Shown here: in pieces, positions 23,881 to 35,597 of the stretch
Numbering within the stretch: the first letter of the stretch is position 1
Layout: each line of letters begins with the position of its first letter
From: Filobasidium wieringae
Lineage: Eukaryota > Basidiomycota > Tremellomycetes > Filobasidiales > Filobasidiaceae
Reading direction: 5' to 3'
Length of the DNA stretch: 64,000 bases
NCBI GenBank assembly: GCA_001600055.1
Contig: BCIV01000004.1
Span: forward strand, 186,001 to 250,000
Made by a program: the position numbers and the translations under genes
Notes under the pieces: generated by a model
What the model was told of the DNA's origin: nothing
Database searches by the model: none
What the model saw: the letters and a program-made list of their open reading frames with translations, nothing else

Positions 23881-25620
23881 TCATCGTCCAATAACAGGAC
23901 TTGACAGTCTCTTGGGTGTCTGACTACCGCTACCGCTCCTTTTTACGCTTCCTTTCCGGAACAATCCCCCACTCGAGGCTGATATCTCATTAGCTCTATG
24001 CCGTTGTGCTGATGCGATCAGTCCTGCTATCGTTTCGTTTCTGTAAGGCGAAAGCGATTAGTTGGGTACCTTCAGAGACAAGGAAGTGTATATGTACCTC
24101 CGTTTTCCCTCCTCTAATCGGACTTCCTTCACTTCCCTTAACCAAGCAAGCATACTCGAGGCTTCTGAGCAAGCTTGAACGAGATCCTCTTGCATTCTGG
24201 CAAGATACTTTGGCGGTACCAGACTAAGTTGGTCTACAGCGTTGGGATAATTAGCTTGAAAATATCCTTCGGGAGTCGAGTCCGATTCAGGACAAACCTT
24301 CTCTGTAACTCAACAGTTTACCGCATCTCTCCCGATTGAATTCAGGTTTAAGTCCGGCAGCCTTTTCAAGCTTGCTTTTCTTTTGGCTGGTTGCTGAATT
24401 AGGCCCTGGACCTGCTTGTGCATTTGTCGTGATCCTCAACGGAGGCAGCGCTGATAGCCGGTGAGAATCCACCTTCAATAGAGAGATACACTTATCAGTA
24501 CAAAGCAGTCAAGAAGATGCAGATAATAAACAATCTTACCTCGTCAAGGTTTACGGGTACTCCAAGGCTGATAAGTTGTTCCCGTCGAACTCTCGATCGC
24601 TTCCAATCCAAAGGCTTAAGAACAGGCAGAGTGATCAACTGGGCGTACATTGCTCGACTGGTTGCCGACATTGATCAGTGATATTCATCGCTTCCTCCTT
24701 TCGCAAGCTCTCACCTCTCCTCATCAAATAATATTTGATTGAGACCTTCAATCTGCCGTATTGGCTCGTCTGTCAAGACCGTTCTCTTGTCAAACGGAGG
24801 GCTGGAGGATAGAATTGGGAACGTGGGTGCAAGAAGGGCGGATATCTGTTCCCGAAGATCAGCCTTTGACGGCATGTTTCTTGGATCAAGACTTAAAGAT
24901 TTCTAAAGTGCGAACGATAATTAGTCAAAGATGTAAGCTGATCAATTAAACGATCCTTACAGGTGGGATAGGGCGATCTGGATCTTCCCAAACTTCATCC
25001 ATACTGTCGGGTTCGTCCACGAAGTTGATTCTTCCAGCATCGTAGGTAAGCTTGTTCACATCATCAAAGCTTCCAGATGGTCCTGGGACCGCTTCGTCAA
25101 AATCTCCAAAATCGTCAAAATCGTCGAAACCGCCTGTATCGTTGTTGTCGAACGGGGCTGCAGCAGGAGGCGCAAAGTCAAAATCGTCATCCCCAAAGTC
25201 GTCTTCAGCATTTTGGAGCGAATGGCCGTTCGTTACTGCTGTTGTTGATCCCTGCCCGGTAGCGGCCCTTGCCACAGGTGAGCTCGGGGTCTCAGCTTCA
25301 GTAAGGGTCCGAAATCCCCCTTGTTCCAGTTCTCCATCTTGAGCATCCGGTGCACCATCTATGGTATTGGCCTCGTAATCGGAGCCGAGGGGTTCTTCAT
25401 TCCACTTGTAATCATCATTTTCCGGACGGGGAACTGTGAGATCCCCCGTAGATCTGTCATGGGATGATTGTACAGCCCCGAAACCTCCTGGCGGAAGATC
25501 AGTTAAGCTTGAAACCGAAGCTTTCGGTCGTCCCCAGATATCATTATCCGCTAAATCCGGTGAGCCCGAAGGAGAGGTATCCGCCCAGGCTGATGAGCCA
25601 GAGAAGTCCTCATAGCTCAT
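23881..25620 (-). CDS. Laa2-like (DUF5102) clathrin/AP-1 accessory protein
   Basis: Six exons read from ATG at 25620 (MSYEDFSGSSAWADTSPSG) to TGA at 23881. The N-terminal third is acidic and disordered, with repeated Asp-Phe motifs (FGDDDFDF, FDDFDDFGDFDE) of the kind that bind clathrin-adaptor ear domains, and a W-E-D-P segment. The C-terminal half is folded and basic: LDWKRSRVRREQLISLGVP followed by VNLDE, then YREDQLSL and two helical stretches. RxRRxxLxxLGxPVNLDE is, as I recall, the hallmark of the fungal DUF5102 family that includes yeast Laa2 (AP-1 trafficking at the trans-Golgi). This link is from memory and should be checked. It is divergent from the prefoldin gene, 282 bases apart. 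Confidence 0.65.
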
Positions 25621-25902
25621 GTTGAGCGACAACTCAGTATATAATTGGTCACGATGTGACGGCGAGCTTCGATAAAGTATGCGAGGGGACCGAAGAACGA
25701 TGATGTCAACAAGAACGAGTGTTGTACGAGCGCGTTAGCAAGCGCTCTTGGCCGATCCTCAATTTGATTGTTGAGTTTCAGGGATCAATAAATAGATTCC
25801 ACTCCACTGCTATAATTGCTCTTGGAGATATACAAAACTTGTAACTCCTTCGGGCACATTCTGGAGATATCAGTCATCGCAAGCAAAAGATCGGTTCTGA
25901 GA

Positions 25903-26528
25903 ATGGCGACCTCAACAGCACAAAATTACCAAAATGCGACCCAAGATTTTCAAAAACTGCAGCAACGTTAGTATACTAAGGTCTTTTGTCAGGAGTATGA
26001 CTGGCCTCGGCTTATATACGTTCTCCACGCATACAGAGATGGACGCAACGATAGAAGCACGACAAAAGCTAGATTACCAGCAATCAGAATCGGAATCTGT
26101 TCTAAAGGTAAGCTTGTGCACATCATGTCGTTTCCCGCGATTCTGACGTTCGTATGTTTGACAGGAACTGAACCTCTTGAAACCTCACAACACCGTTTAC
26201 AAACTGATTGGACCTGGCCTTATGCCTCAAGATAGCGAGGAGGCCAAATCAACTGTGGAAAAGCGATTAGAATTCATCAAGAAGGAAATGTGAGTTGGAT
26301 TTGTAGTTCTTCGGCCAGAGACGATTCCCTAATCCCTTGTGTAATTCAGTGATCGTATAGAAGGGCAGCTGAAGGACATTGGCGAGAAGGCGGAGAAGAA
26401 AAGGTCAGACGTGAGTATCAGTGTTGATATCTGTCATGTCTTCCAGGGCGATGTTGACCGGTGACGATGATGAACAGATAATTAAATTGCAAGCTAGCAT
26501 GCAGCAGTCTGCTCCTGCATCAGCTTAG
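25903..26528 (+). CDS. YKE2: Prefoldin subunit 6 (beta-type)
   Basis: Five exons give about 122 residues, the family length. The protein is two coiled-coil arms around a short beta hairpin: FQKLQQQMDATIEARQKLD, then ESVLKELNLLKPHNTVYKL with IGPGLMPQD, then EEAKSTVEKRLEFIKKEI. The ending is the Ser/Ala-rich tail QQSAPASA. The pattern of NTVYKLIGPGL before the second helix is diagnostic for the beta class that includes subunit 6. Prefoldin is a cytosolic six-subunit chaperone that hands nascent actin and tubulin to CCT. The first intron (after the Gln run) splits a Gln codon. Confidence 0.9.
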
Positions 26529-27854
26529 GCACGGTAATAGGGTGACTCTGTTCTGTAACTGTAACGAGGATTCTAAGTCATGACGATATTTGCATAATGG
26601 GCATTCGAAGGTATTCAAAATACGTTAAGCCCGACCAAAGATTGATCTGAACTGAAAAGAATCTAGGCTGGTGAAGCCATTGAAGAGGGAAAGAACGATG
26701 CAGTCCAAGAGTAGTCCTGATCGAGTTCTTCTCGTCACAAAGCCAAGGTTCCGCCGAAGCTTCCCCTTAACGTCGTGCATATCCCGACGAGAGCGTAGAT
26801 ACGACAGACGAGAACGTCACGTAGAAAATTGCACTCAAGCCGTTTCTCCTGGGTCAGATCTCTCCCGGGGATGAGAGGATCTGACGCTGGTACTCGAAGC
26901 ATTCGTGAATGACGAGACCACAATTCAGGAGAATAGGCGACCCTCATGCCCATACCAAGTCTCGAACTCCTTCTATTTCTTCAGGACATCCCGTCACTTC
27001 CCTCGCCCGCTTTCACACGGGTTCTCTGGGTACCCTTCCGCCGCCGAGACAGAGAAGGGATGGACGGGGAGGAGACGCATTTCTGGTCGGACATCGACAA
27101 AGCTTTAGCTCTGGCCTCGTTTAGAGTGCGTTGCTTCTCTGAGACACCCCTATCATCGTGTAAGAATCAAAAGGTGCCACATCAGAAGGAGAGTTGTAAT
27201 ACCAGGACCTTAACCCGCTCGTGAGGGGGATTCGTTCTAAGAGTGATCACAACAGGTAAGAGAAATGCTGAGGGATTATTAACGCAGTGAAGCTGGCTTA
27301 CCGAAAACGATCTTTGTAACGAGCATTGTGACCTTTGAACTGGAGAGTGCAGAGGAGAGATCAGGTTTTGGGGCAAGTTGAATGGATACGGGGCAACTGA
27401 CCTGCAGGTTCTTTCTCTGAAGAAAGATAGGTGTAGATTTGACTGATGAGAAGAAACAATGTCGCTGTTTTTTTATGCATGAAGCGATGCAGGATGATTC
27501 CTTATCAAGAAAAGGCGCGCTCTGGCACGTATGAAATCCCTGACGTGTTCTATCGTGTTCAGCAATATTACAAATCGACTCAACGCAATTGCGGTTGCTG
27601 AATTTAGACAAGAACTGAAAAAGGCTCATGCGATGCGAAACGCTGCTGTCAAAATCGTTCGTGGTGGGAAGACTGAAGCCTTGACAGCTCCGAACTTGAA
27701 GCCTCTAGCGGGATTTTGCTTTCTGGTGCTGTACGGGCACCAAGCTCACATCATAAGATCTGAGAGGTAATTAAAAAACACGGGAGTGATTGATCTAGAA
27801 AAGGCATAAAATAGCCATGCGGAAAGATGCAAAGTCGCGTCGGTCCCGCTTCAT
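26529..27854. other. Intergenic stretch with scattered open frames
   Basis: One frame (positions divisible by 3) alternates coding-like pieces with stops: AGEAIEEGKNDAVQE ending at 26714, RHKAKVPPKLPLNVVHIP shortly after, and an open piece from 26946 to 27224. The overlapping frame 26909-27124 is Ser/Arg/Gly-rich. I could not join these into a gene. It may be a decayed gene, an unannotated small gene with many introns, or chance. Confidence 0.35.
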
Positions 27855-28037
27855 TTAGCCACTGAGGTTCAACTTCTTCTTCTTCGATGTGGGTTTCCTC
27901 GATTTGTTGTGGGCTTTCTGAGCCTGCTTCCGAACCATTGCGAGTTTCTGAACGGGCGTAAGCTGCTGTTTCTGAGTCGGATTTTCGGCCATGTGCTTCC
28001 CTTGAGAGAGCTTCTTGGCAGCTGCGTCTTGTTCTTC
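27855..28037 (-). other. In-frame 60-codon extension beyond the SRPK-like stop
   Basis: Directly after the TAA the same frame runs 60 codons to a second TAA at 27857-27855. It encodes a Lys/Gln-rich, coding-like tail (KKLSQGKHMAEN, QLTPVQKLAMVRKQAQKA, a final Lys run). No plausible intron can remove the first stop: the GT..AG pair around it would be 20 bases. Could be readthrough, a recent nonsense change or a sequence error. Confidence 0.55.
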
Positions 28038-30187
28038 TTACCTTTTGAGTACGTTAGCAGCTACCCGTGCTTTAACTGCAGCTGCTCTTGCCTCAGCATC
28101 CGCTTTCAATTTGTTAATCCTTGCCTGACGTTCAGCAATTCGCTGTAACTTCGCCTTAAGAAGAGCATTTTCTCGCGCATTTGTGTCGATGTCCTGCTCA
28201 GAAGGCGTAGCACCTATATCGTCAGAGGGGCTATGTATACTTTCCATGCTTTCCCAGCTTCCAGTTTCGTCACCAGCGCGCGCGACTCTAGTCGCCTCTG
28301 ACCAGGGACAACGCAGAGACTCATTGTCCTCCGCATCGAACGTACGACGATATCTCTGCTCACGCTGTATTAGCGCGTGAGTTCCCTTAACGTGAGCCGG
28401 GAGATTGACGAAAGTGCCGGCCTGCTGTGTAAGCCAAGGATCTTCCAGCAGTTCCAAAGCACTGGCTCTTTTAGCTGGATCGATAGCCAAACACCGCCTG
28501 AGGAAGCATTGCAATGGGACGGCTTCTTCATCTGGTAGTTTGCAGGTGACATTGAGGAATTTTCGCAAAGTCAGCGTATTCTCCGGAAGTCCGGCTAAGT
28601 CAATTCAACATTACCAGTTCAGCTCGAGAGAGGCTTCGGCAAAACGAAAAGAGGGACGTTACCATCACTATAGATGTGCTTAGGTCCCCCTGCCATATGC
28701 TTGGGAAAGTTACCGATCAATCGCCACACATGGGATAGAGATTCGCCAACACCCTGCGAGTTATCAAAAAACTCGTGATCTGTTAATAGCCGCATGAGCT
28801 ACTGGGTTCGATTGCAATTAGTCGGCTTCCGTGAGGTGGTCAGACAGATACTGAAGACGTACAAGGCAACCAACCATCCAAACGTCGACAGCTTTACTCC
28901 AGCCTTTTTGCCCTTTCCCGTTCCGTCGCTGTAGCAACATTTCTGGAGGAACGGTATCGCTTGGAAATATGACACTCTGAGTAGTATTTTCATGTTCCCA
29001 TAGGGCTTAATGAGTCCGAATCAGCTATCAATTTGACGAGCATTCGATCGAAGATCACACACATCTTCCATAATCCACTAGCACGAATGAAGCCTCATCC
29101 AAGATCGAAGGGTCCTGAAGATAGGACGACAGGCCTAAAGATTGCTCTAAGGGGCGATCAGTACTCTTGTTGCACGACGACGGGAGACGTTCGAGCTCAT
29201 GTGAAATCATTCGGTCGATATTAGGGAAAGTGAGGACGACGTTTCTTGGTTTCACCCCTGTAAAGATTGTATCAGCTTCTGTGAGCAAGTCTATATCGAC
29301 TCGCATACCTGCGTATAGCATGTTCAGTTCGCTGTGCATGAAATCTATTCCTTGAAGTATTTGTCGAGTAACCTTCCTGACAAAGCTCATCGAGAAAGGT
29401 CTCGAGTCTTGTCCGTGAACCTTCAACAGTGTGTGAAGACTGAACGCAAGCGGCTTGGAAACGATGACTTGATGGCGATTCTCTTTGAATGTGCCCAAAT
29501 AGTCTAAAACATGATGTCTTCCGGGATGCGTAGATGTTGTTCCGTCAGCGGTAGGTCCACTCCCATGCTGGATTGGTGTGTTAGCCGGAGCCTTCCGGCT
29601 TTCCAAGCATTGTTCGTCAGCAAGCGCTGTTTTGTGGAAGGTGTACGTCGCATTGTCAATGCTGATGGGCAACGACATTCTTCTTCTCGTTTTCGAAGGG
29701 GGTGCTGCAGTCGCGAGCGTTTCCCTTAATACCTCATAACGCCAAAATTCGATACGGTCACCGGTAACCCTTGCATCAGGCGCAACATCAGAGCAGCTAG
29801 ATTGATTATTGCGCTCCTCATGAGATCCATTTGATTCCTTCTTCTTTCTCAAGGCTTCTAAAACTTGCATCTCCCGGCAGCTGTCGATGGCTCTCGTCCA
29901 TCCCGTAGTGCACACCTTCAGAGCTTTGTAAGTCGTGTTCCTAAATCGAACGTGATGGTCAATATGTAGACAACACCAGTTTCCTGTGTCTGGCTTTCCT
30001 ACCTGCATGACTGGTCCTTGGCCAGCCATACGTTGGAATTGTTCCCAACTCCGATTTTTCGCAGGAGGACATATCTGTTGTCATCTCCGATCTGATCTCC
30101 AAGGTTCGGACGGTAGTATTTGTACGAATCATCCTTGTCCTCAGGTTCGTAAGCATGCGTCCGCAGACCGTCGGTCCATATATACAT
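28038..30187 (-). CDS. SRPK-like serine/arginine protein kinase family member, predicted pseudokinase
   Basis: Starts at ATG 30187. SRPK-type features: YYRPNLGDQIGDDNRYVLL before a glycine loop IGVGNNSNVWLAKD, ATP lysine in ALKV, and a long insert. The segment aligned with the catalytic loop reads LYAGVKPRNVV where active SRPKs have IHTDIKPxN. The catalytic Asp is therefore Gly and the His is Tyr; Lys and Asn of the loop remain, and the metal-binding motif is DYG. The C-lobe has PPEMLL, an LLTDHEFFD helix and CLAIDPAKRASALELLEDPW. A coiled, charged tail ends at a TAA (28040-28038), after which the same frame stays open for 60 more codons. Intron 29258-29308 has a length divisible by 3, so retaining it keeps the frame, but the Asp is missing either way. 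Likely a scaffold or regulator rather than an active kinase. Confidence 0.78.
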
Positions 30188-30863
30188 TGTAAGCTGATGG
30201 TATATTGCCGATCGCTAGATTTCTCTATGTATAAAATCTTATGATATTGCGTGAGTGTGGCCAATGAGTTTGTTCCGAAGGGAACTATCCCACAAGATCG
30301 GAAGTATAAGATGAAGTTTTTCGACCAAGTTTGCTAAAGTGTGGCCTTATGTACCTATAGCACTTAGACCTTGTGAAGAGTACAGGCTAGGACCGGATCC
30401 TCCGGGATTTTTTTCTCATTTCATCCGATTGAAGCTTTGAGCTGATTCAGCTCTTGTGCGCCAACATGTGTCTGCCACGCGACATAAGACGGAGCAACTA
30501 AACATGCTGAGTAACCGGTAAAAGACGGCGAATCGGGAGCGTGCGGGTTAGAATTGGAGAGAACGAGAAAGTATCCTTGACTTGTCGATTGCTATACCGG
30601 ATGGATGTTCCCCGCAGCTCGTGTAAGAGATCAAAGATTAGGTGAAACATGGTTGACTTGATGAAACATAGTAAATATAGCAAGCGCAGCGTTGACGCGC
30701 TTTCACTCAGCCTCGAATATCACTTGTAAATGACGAATACCCGTTTACTCATGCCACTTACATGCGATAGGGGGAATTATCATCAGTCGTCGTAACCAGT
30801 GGGTCAGCTGTTTAACAAGAATCACAGTAGGGAAGCAATTCGTTGGATCGACTCACAATTGCG
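30188..30863. other. Divergent promoter region between SRPK-like and ALG8 genes
   Basis: About 680 bases with no open frame worth calling. It should carry the 5' leaders of both neighbours. No recognised motif beyond A/T-rich patches. Confidence 0.4.
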
Positions 30864-33204
30864 ATGGGAATGATGGGGCTCTCGAGGACCCAATTGGAGA
30901 TCTTGGTCGGAGTCGTACTGATCAAATTCTTGCTGTATCCAGCCTAGTAAGCCAGACTCTAGACTCTTACAATCACTCTGCCTCTCAGAAGCTAATGGTA
31001 CACTTGCTTCGTCTCAGAAGTCGAAGCACAGACTTTGAAGTGAGATGTGCCTTACCCAGTGCTGGGAAGCTTACAGCTAATACTAAAGCATATTAGGTTC
31101 ACCGGAATTGGCTAGCGATCACAAGTAATCTGCCAGTATCTCAATGGTATCTCGACGTGAGTTCATATGCAATGGCCCCGATACTGCAGATAATTGATTA
31201 CAGCATGGCCAGACTACCTCAGCGTGGAGTCAGTCTGATGCATAGATCCACCATGTGCAGTAATTGCTAACTCGAAGACATTCAATCAGCTCTGGATTAC
31301 CCCCCTTTCTTCGCCTATTTCTCCTACTTCTTGGGTTTACCGGCTCGTTGGCTTCTTTTTCGACAAGTATCGGAAGAAGTTCTTCTCTTATCTCCTGTAC
31401 CAGTGGAGACATGGAGCACCGTCCTGTACATGCGTACTACAGTGCTGCTCAGCGAGTTTGTGTTGCTTTGGGGCGCAATACGGTACGTTCGTGGTTCACG
31501 ATGAGCAGGATTCGCATATCCATCTGACGTTATGGTACTACAGGTTGACTAGATCGGCAAAGAATCACACCATAGAGACAACTATAGCTTTAGCTGTTGC
31601 TCTTCATCCAGGATTTCTTATCTTGGATTCGATTCACTTTCAGTACAATGCATTCCTGTTCGGGTTAATGCTTTGGAGTTTGGTTGGTGCGAGAGAGCGG
31701 AAGCCGGTCATGTGTGCAGCTTTCTTTGCTACACTTTTGATGTTCAAGTGAGTTGAATGATAATGGCTGCTCCAAAGAACGATGTCCAACTGAGCTATGG
31801 CTTGCAAGGCACATCTACATATATCAAGCGCCTGCTTGGTTCGTATATCTATTCCGAGCTTATTGCTATCCACCGGGAGGTGAGCGTTCGTCATGGTTAC
31901 AGCCATTAAATTGGTCTGACCGTAGAGTCCTGTAGTGAAAACACCTAAGCTAGATAATCTAGTTCGTATTGGTGTGGCTACGTTGATCCCGTTCACGGCT
32001 GCTCTCGGGCCTTTCGTCTATCTGGGACAGCTGGATCAGTTAATAAGGAGATTATTCCCTTTCACGAGAGGTCTAATGCATGCTTATTGGGCTCCCAAGT
32101 AAGCCGATCAGGAAGTGACCGGGGTCTGCTGTTTGAACTGACGCATCGTGTACAGTATATGGGCGATAGTGGCCGTCATAGATAGATTACTGCTGAAACG
32201 TAAGTGGCGTTCGTTTAACGTCTAAGATTTCCGACAGCTGATCTTGTTCGCAGTCTCCCAAAGGCTGCCAATCTTTGGCAATTTACGCGTATCACAATTA
32301 GGCGTAACCTCAACCTCAAGAGGTTTGGTAGGGGATACAAATTTCGCCATTCTCCCTGAAATCAAGCCATTAGGCTGCTTTGTCCTAACAGGAATCGCAC
32401 AAATTGTGGGTTGTGTTCGATTGGAATTGCGTCTATGTCTAACGTACCGATTGACAGGCTCTACTCTCAGAGTTGTGGAGAAACCCCACATACAAGACTT
32501 TCTTGCGGTCAATAGCTCATTGTGGATTTGCGTCGTTCATGTTCGGCTGGCATGTACATGAGAAGGCTGTTATGTTGGTCCTCGTCCCATTGAGGTAGGT
32601 ACCATTAAGCTTAGACGGGACCGATTCTCAAACGTATATACTCATTGTGATAACCTACAGCTTGCTTGTTGTGGAAGACTGGAACCACTTCCGGGCGTGG
32701 TTAACCGCTACCGTCGCAGGGACATTCTCTTTATTTCCGTTGCTCTTTCAAACAGCTGGTACGTTTGAGGCCATTCCTCCGGGTGATCTAGTGCTGACAA
32801 TGCTTATCTTGTGTAGAAACACCTATCAAGCTAATTTATAGCACTGTTTGGCTGGGAGTCGTATATGCACACTTAAGAAGGGCCGTAACCCCGTAAGGAT
32901 TCCAGATCGCTGAAGCTTAGCCTTACCTACGACTGAATTCTTTGTCTGTAGCTCACCCATGTCGTTCTTGGAAAAGGGCGTACAGTTGACAGAAACGCTA
33001 TATCTTTCCGCATTCCCATTGCTACAACTTGCTTCATCTACCGCTCCCCTAATGATACATAGCTCTAGCAGACAAAAATGGGAGTTCCTACCTCTGTTGA
33101 TAACGAGTGTTTGGTGTAGCATGGGACTGGTCTGGAGTTGGATGAGGCTTATGTACTCTAGTTTGACAAACGCGGATGTTGTAGCACGATCTAAGGCTCG
33201 CTGA
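30864..33204 (+). CDS. ALG8: ER glucosyltransferase ALG8
   Basis: A multi-exon polytopic membrane protein of the ALG6/ALG8 family. The N-terminus reads [21 protein letters not shown], followed by LPVSQWYLD and [15 protein letters not shown]. The Asp in the first luminal loop and the [14 protein letters not shown] block are typical of ALG8. Downstream are [11 protein letters not shown] and [13 protein letters not shown] segments and the C-terminal signature [13 protein letters not shown]. At least ten membrane helices are visible. The enzyme adds the second glucose to the dolichol-linked oligosaccharide on the luminal side of the ER. One intron near 31900 needs the third of three nearby AG acceptors to stay in frame. 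Stop at 33202-33204. ALG8 rather than ALG6 is inferred from the TSAWTLDYPPFF block. Confidence 0.88.
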
Positions 33205-33316
33205 ATCGGTAATTGATATACTCTGCGATGCAATGTGGGCCCCCAGCGAGATAAGATCGCGATGTGATAAAAGGCCGGAGACAAGCCGCGTCGCGGTTGA
33301 TCAATTTTTCGGTAAT

Positions 33317-33322
33317 CACGTG
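33317..33322 (+). promoter_or_regulatory. CACGTG E-box upstream of the nucleolin-like gene
   Basis: A perfect CACGTG palindrome lies about 150 bases before the ATG at 33472, in a 267-base gap after ALG8. E-boxes of this form bind bHLH factors such as Cbf1 in fungi. Function here is inferred from position. Confidence 0.4.
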
Positions 33323-33404
33323 ACAACGCAACAGTCCGAAAAGTTCGTAGAAAGGACTACAAACTTACCGGGCATCGATCTGGGTACGCCTTCAACTCCT
33401 TCTG

Positions 33405-33471
33405 ATTTTTTCCTTTCTCAAACTCTCCTCTCCCCCCTACCTATCTCATACATCTCAATTCACCCAACAAA
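33405..33471 (+). promoter_or_regulatory. Pyrimidine-rich leader of the nucleolin-like gene
   Basis: A run of C/T-rich sequence leads to CAACAAAATGG, a strong fungal start context. Such tracts are common near the transcription start of highly expressed basidiomycete genes. Confidence 0.4.
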
Positions 33472-35095
33472 ATGGCCAAATCCGAAGCTAAGAAGTCTAC
33501 CAAGACTAAGACTGAGAAGAAGGTGGTCGCCCCCGTAGTAGAGAAGGTGAGCTTTCACAACCTCCAATGGTAAACTGAAAACTTTGAAACTCATCTTGCT
33601 TGTTCCACAACAGAAGGAGAAGAAGTCTAAGAAAGCCAAGAAGGAGCCTACCCCCCCTCCTGTCGAATCCTCTTCTGACGAGTCGTCCAGCGAGGAGGAG
33701 TCCGACGAGGAGCCTGCCGCCCCTGCCCCTACTGCCGCTGCTAAAGCTGCCGAGGTGAGCTACATCCAGGGACGACGGTTCAAATCGGTTACTGACTACT
33801 ACAATCATGCTTTGTAGTCTTCTGACGAGGACTCTTCTGATGAGAGCTCTGACGACGAGGAGCCAAGCAAGGCTGCTCAGGTCACTGACAAGGCTGCTGC
33901 TGCTGAGAGCTCTGACGACTCTGACGTGAGTGGCAGTAAATTCATGATTCACAAAAGACCTCTACTGACATGCTCCTTCCGCTTATAGTCTGACGACGAG
34001 TCCAGCGCTGAGGAGGATGATGATGCTGAGGAGGCTGAGGCCCAGGCCGAAGAGGCCAAGGTCTCCGTAAACACCAACGGTTAGCTTGTGACCGGCAATA
34101 ACGGCATGAGCTCAAAGACTAATAGTATTATGACTTGACATAGGCAAGCGTAAGGCTGACGACGACGAGGAGGTCGCCGCCAAGAAGACTAAGACTGAGG
34201 GAGGCGCCATCGCCCGAGGTGGTGAGACCGACTCCGAGGCCTCCGCGAACGTCTTTGTTGGAAAGCTCTCATGGAACGTCGACAATGACTGGCTCAAGTC
34301 CGAGTTCGACCAGTTCGGTGAGATTAACTCTTGCCGAGTCATGTTCGACCGAACTACCCAGAAGTCTCGTGGATTCGGATACGTCGAGTTTGCCAACGTC
34401 GAGGATGCTCAGAAGGCTGTCGAGGCCATGAACAACAAGGAGATCGATGGACGAGAGATCAACGTCAACTTTGCCACTGCCCGACCTGCCCCCACCGATG
34501 GTGCCAGGCAAGAGCGTGCCAACAAGTTCGGTGACAAGGCATCCGAGCCTTCCAAGACCTTGTTCGTCGGAAACCTTTCTTTCCAGGCCGACGAGAACAC
34601 CATCTACGAGACCTTCGGAGAGTACGGTTCCGTCAACTCTGTTCGTCTTATCACTGACAGGGAGACTGGTGCCCCCAAGGGATTCGGATACGTCGAATTT
34701 GAGGATGTCGACCAGGCCAAGGCCGCTTTGGAGGCTCTCGCTGGACAGGATGTTGCAGGACGAAGTATCCGATTGGACTACGCCCCTGCTAGGCAGAACA
34801 ACAACGAGGGTGGTGGTGGTGGATTCGGAGGCCGTGGGGGTGGCCGAGGCGGACGAGGTGGTGGCCGAGGTAAGTTTTTGCAATCTCTAAAGGTCCACCC
34901 GGATGAACCGGTACTGATGTCATTCTTGTCTGTTCAGGTGGCTTCGGTGGTGACCGAGGTGGTCGAGGAGGTGGCCGAGGAGGATTCGGTGACCGTGGAG
35001 GTCGAGGTGGTGGCCGTGGACGAGGTGCTCCTCGTGGAGGCGCCCGAACTGGTGGAATCGTCGAGTCCGCCGGAAAGAAGATCTCTTTCGACTAA
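33472..35095 (+). CDS. NSR1: Nucleolin/Nsr1/Gar2-like nucleolar protein
   Basis: Six exons (33472-33546, 33614-33754, 33818-33925, 33989-34079, 34144-34869, 34938-35095) give 432 residues. The architecture is the classic one: a Lys-rich N-terminus, four acidic Ser/Asp/Glu blocks, two RRMs and a C-terminal RGG tail. RRM1 has NVFVGKLSWN (RNP2) and SRGFGYVEF (RNP1); RRM2 has KTLFVGNLSF and PKGFGYVEF. The tail is repeated Gly-Arg-Gly and Gly-Phe-Gly, cut by an intron. The protein ends in SAGKKISFD. Yeast Nsr1 and pombe Gar2 act in 18S rRNA maturation in the nucleolus. The codon bias toward C-ending codons (GAC, GTC, AAG) is stronger than in the neighbours, consistent with high expression. Confidence 0.95.
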
Positions 35096-35597
35096 ACAAC
35101 TCGCTTCACCATTCGCCCTTTTATTTCCCCTTTCTTTCGTCGTTCTTTAATGACTGTTCTTTCCACAACACCCCAAAAAGGCCTTTAGCCATACAACATG
35201 ATGTTCGCATCTCTCCTCAATATCATGACCAAGTCGGGCTTGTGCTATATTGTTCGCTATTTAGATGGCTCAAATCGAAGCGTAGCCTAACCAGCTACTG
35301 CCTCTTGTAACATTAGCTGTTCTTTTAGTCTTCATGGTTCTTGAGAATGAGAATGAATTCGCAGATCATGGGTTGGCCGTTTTTCTAAACTGTTTCACAT
35401 CACAATCCGCTTAGTCATTCCCACCGGCTCCGCGCGTGCCGATCGATCTCGTTCGTCATACCAGCTCGCTCTCGTTTCCTGAATTTCCAGCTATAAGTGA
35501 TAAGCAATGTACGTCAATTGTGGCTAAAACATCACTGGAACATATTCAAGACCAATACTTGGCAGCGAGGTATACATCTCAAGCTGTATATAGAGAT

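Noticed and set aside
29055..30029. 324-codon single-exon reading of the SRPK-like gene
   Set aside because: The real start is at 30187, and introns inside this frame (for example near 29960-30010 and 29258-29308) interrupt conserved kinase motifs if left in.
33506..33952. Long minus-strand frame (Leu/Arg/Ser-rich)
   Set aside because: It is the antisense shadow of the acidic Ser/Glu repeats of the nucleolin-like gene.
34269..34883. 204-codon minus-strand frame
   Set aside because: Antisense of the two RRMs in a gene with strong codon bias; the sense strand has all RNP motifs.
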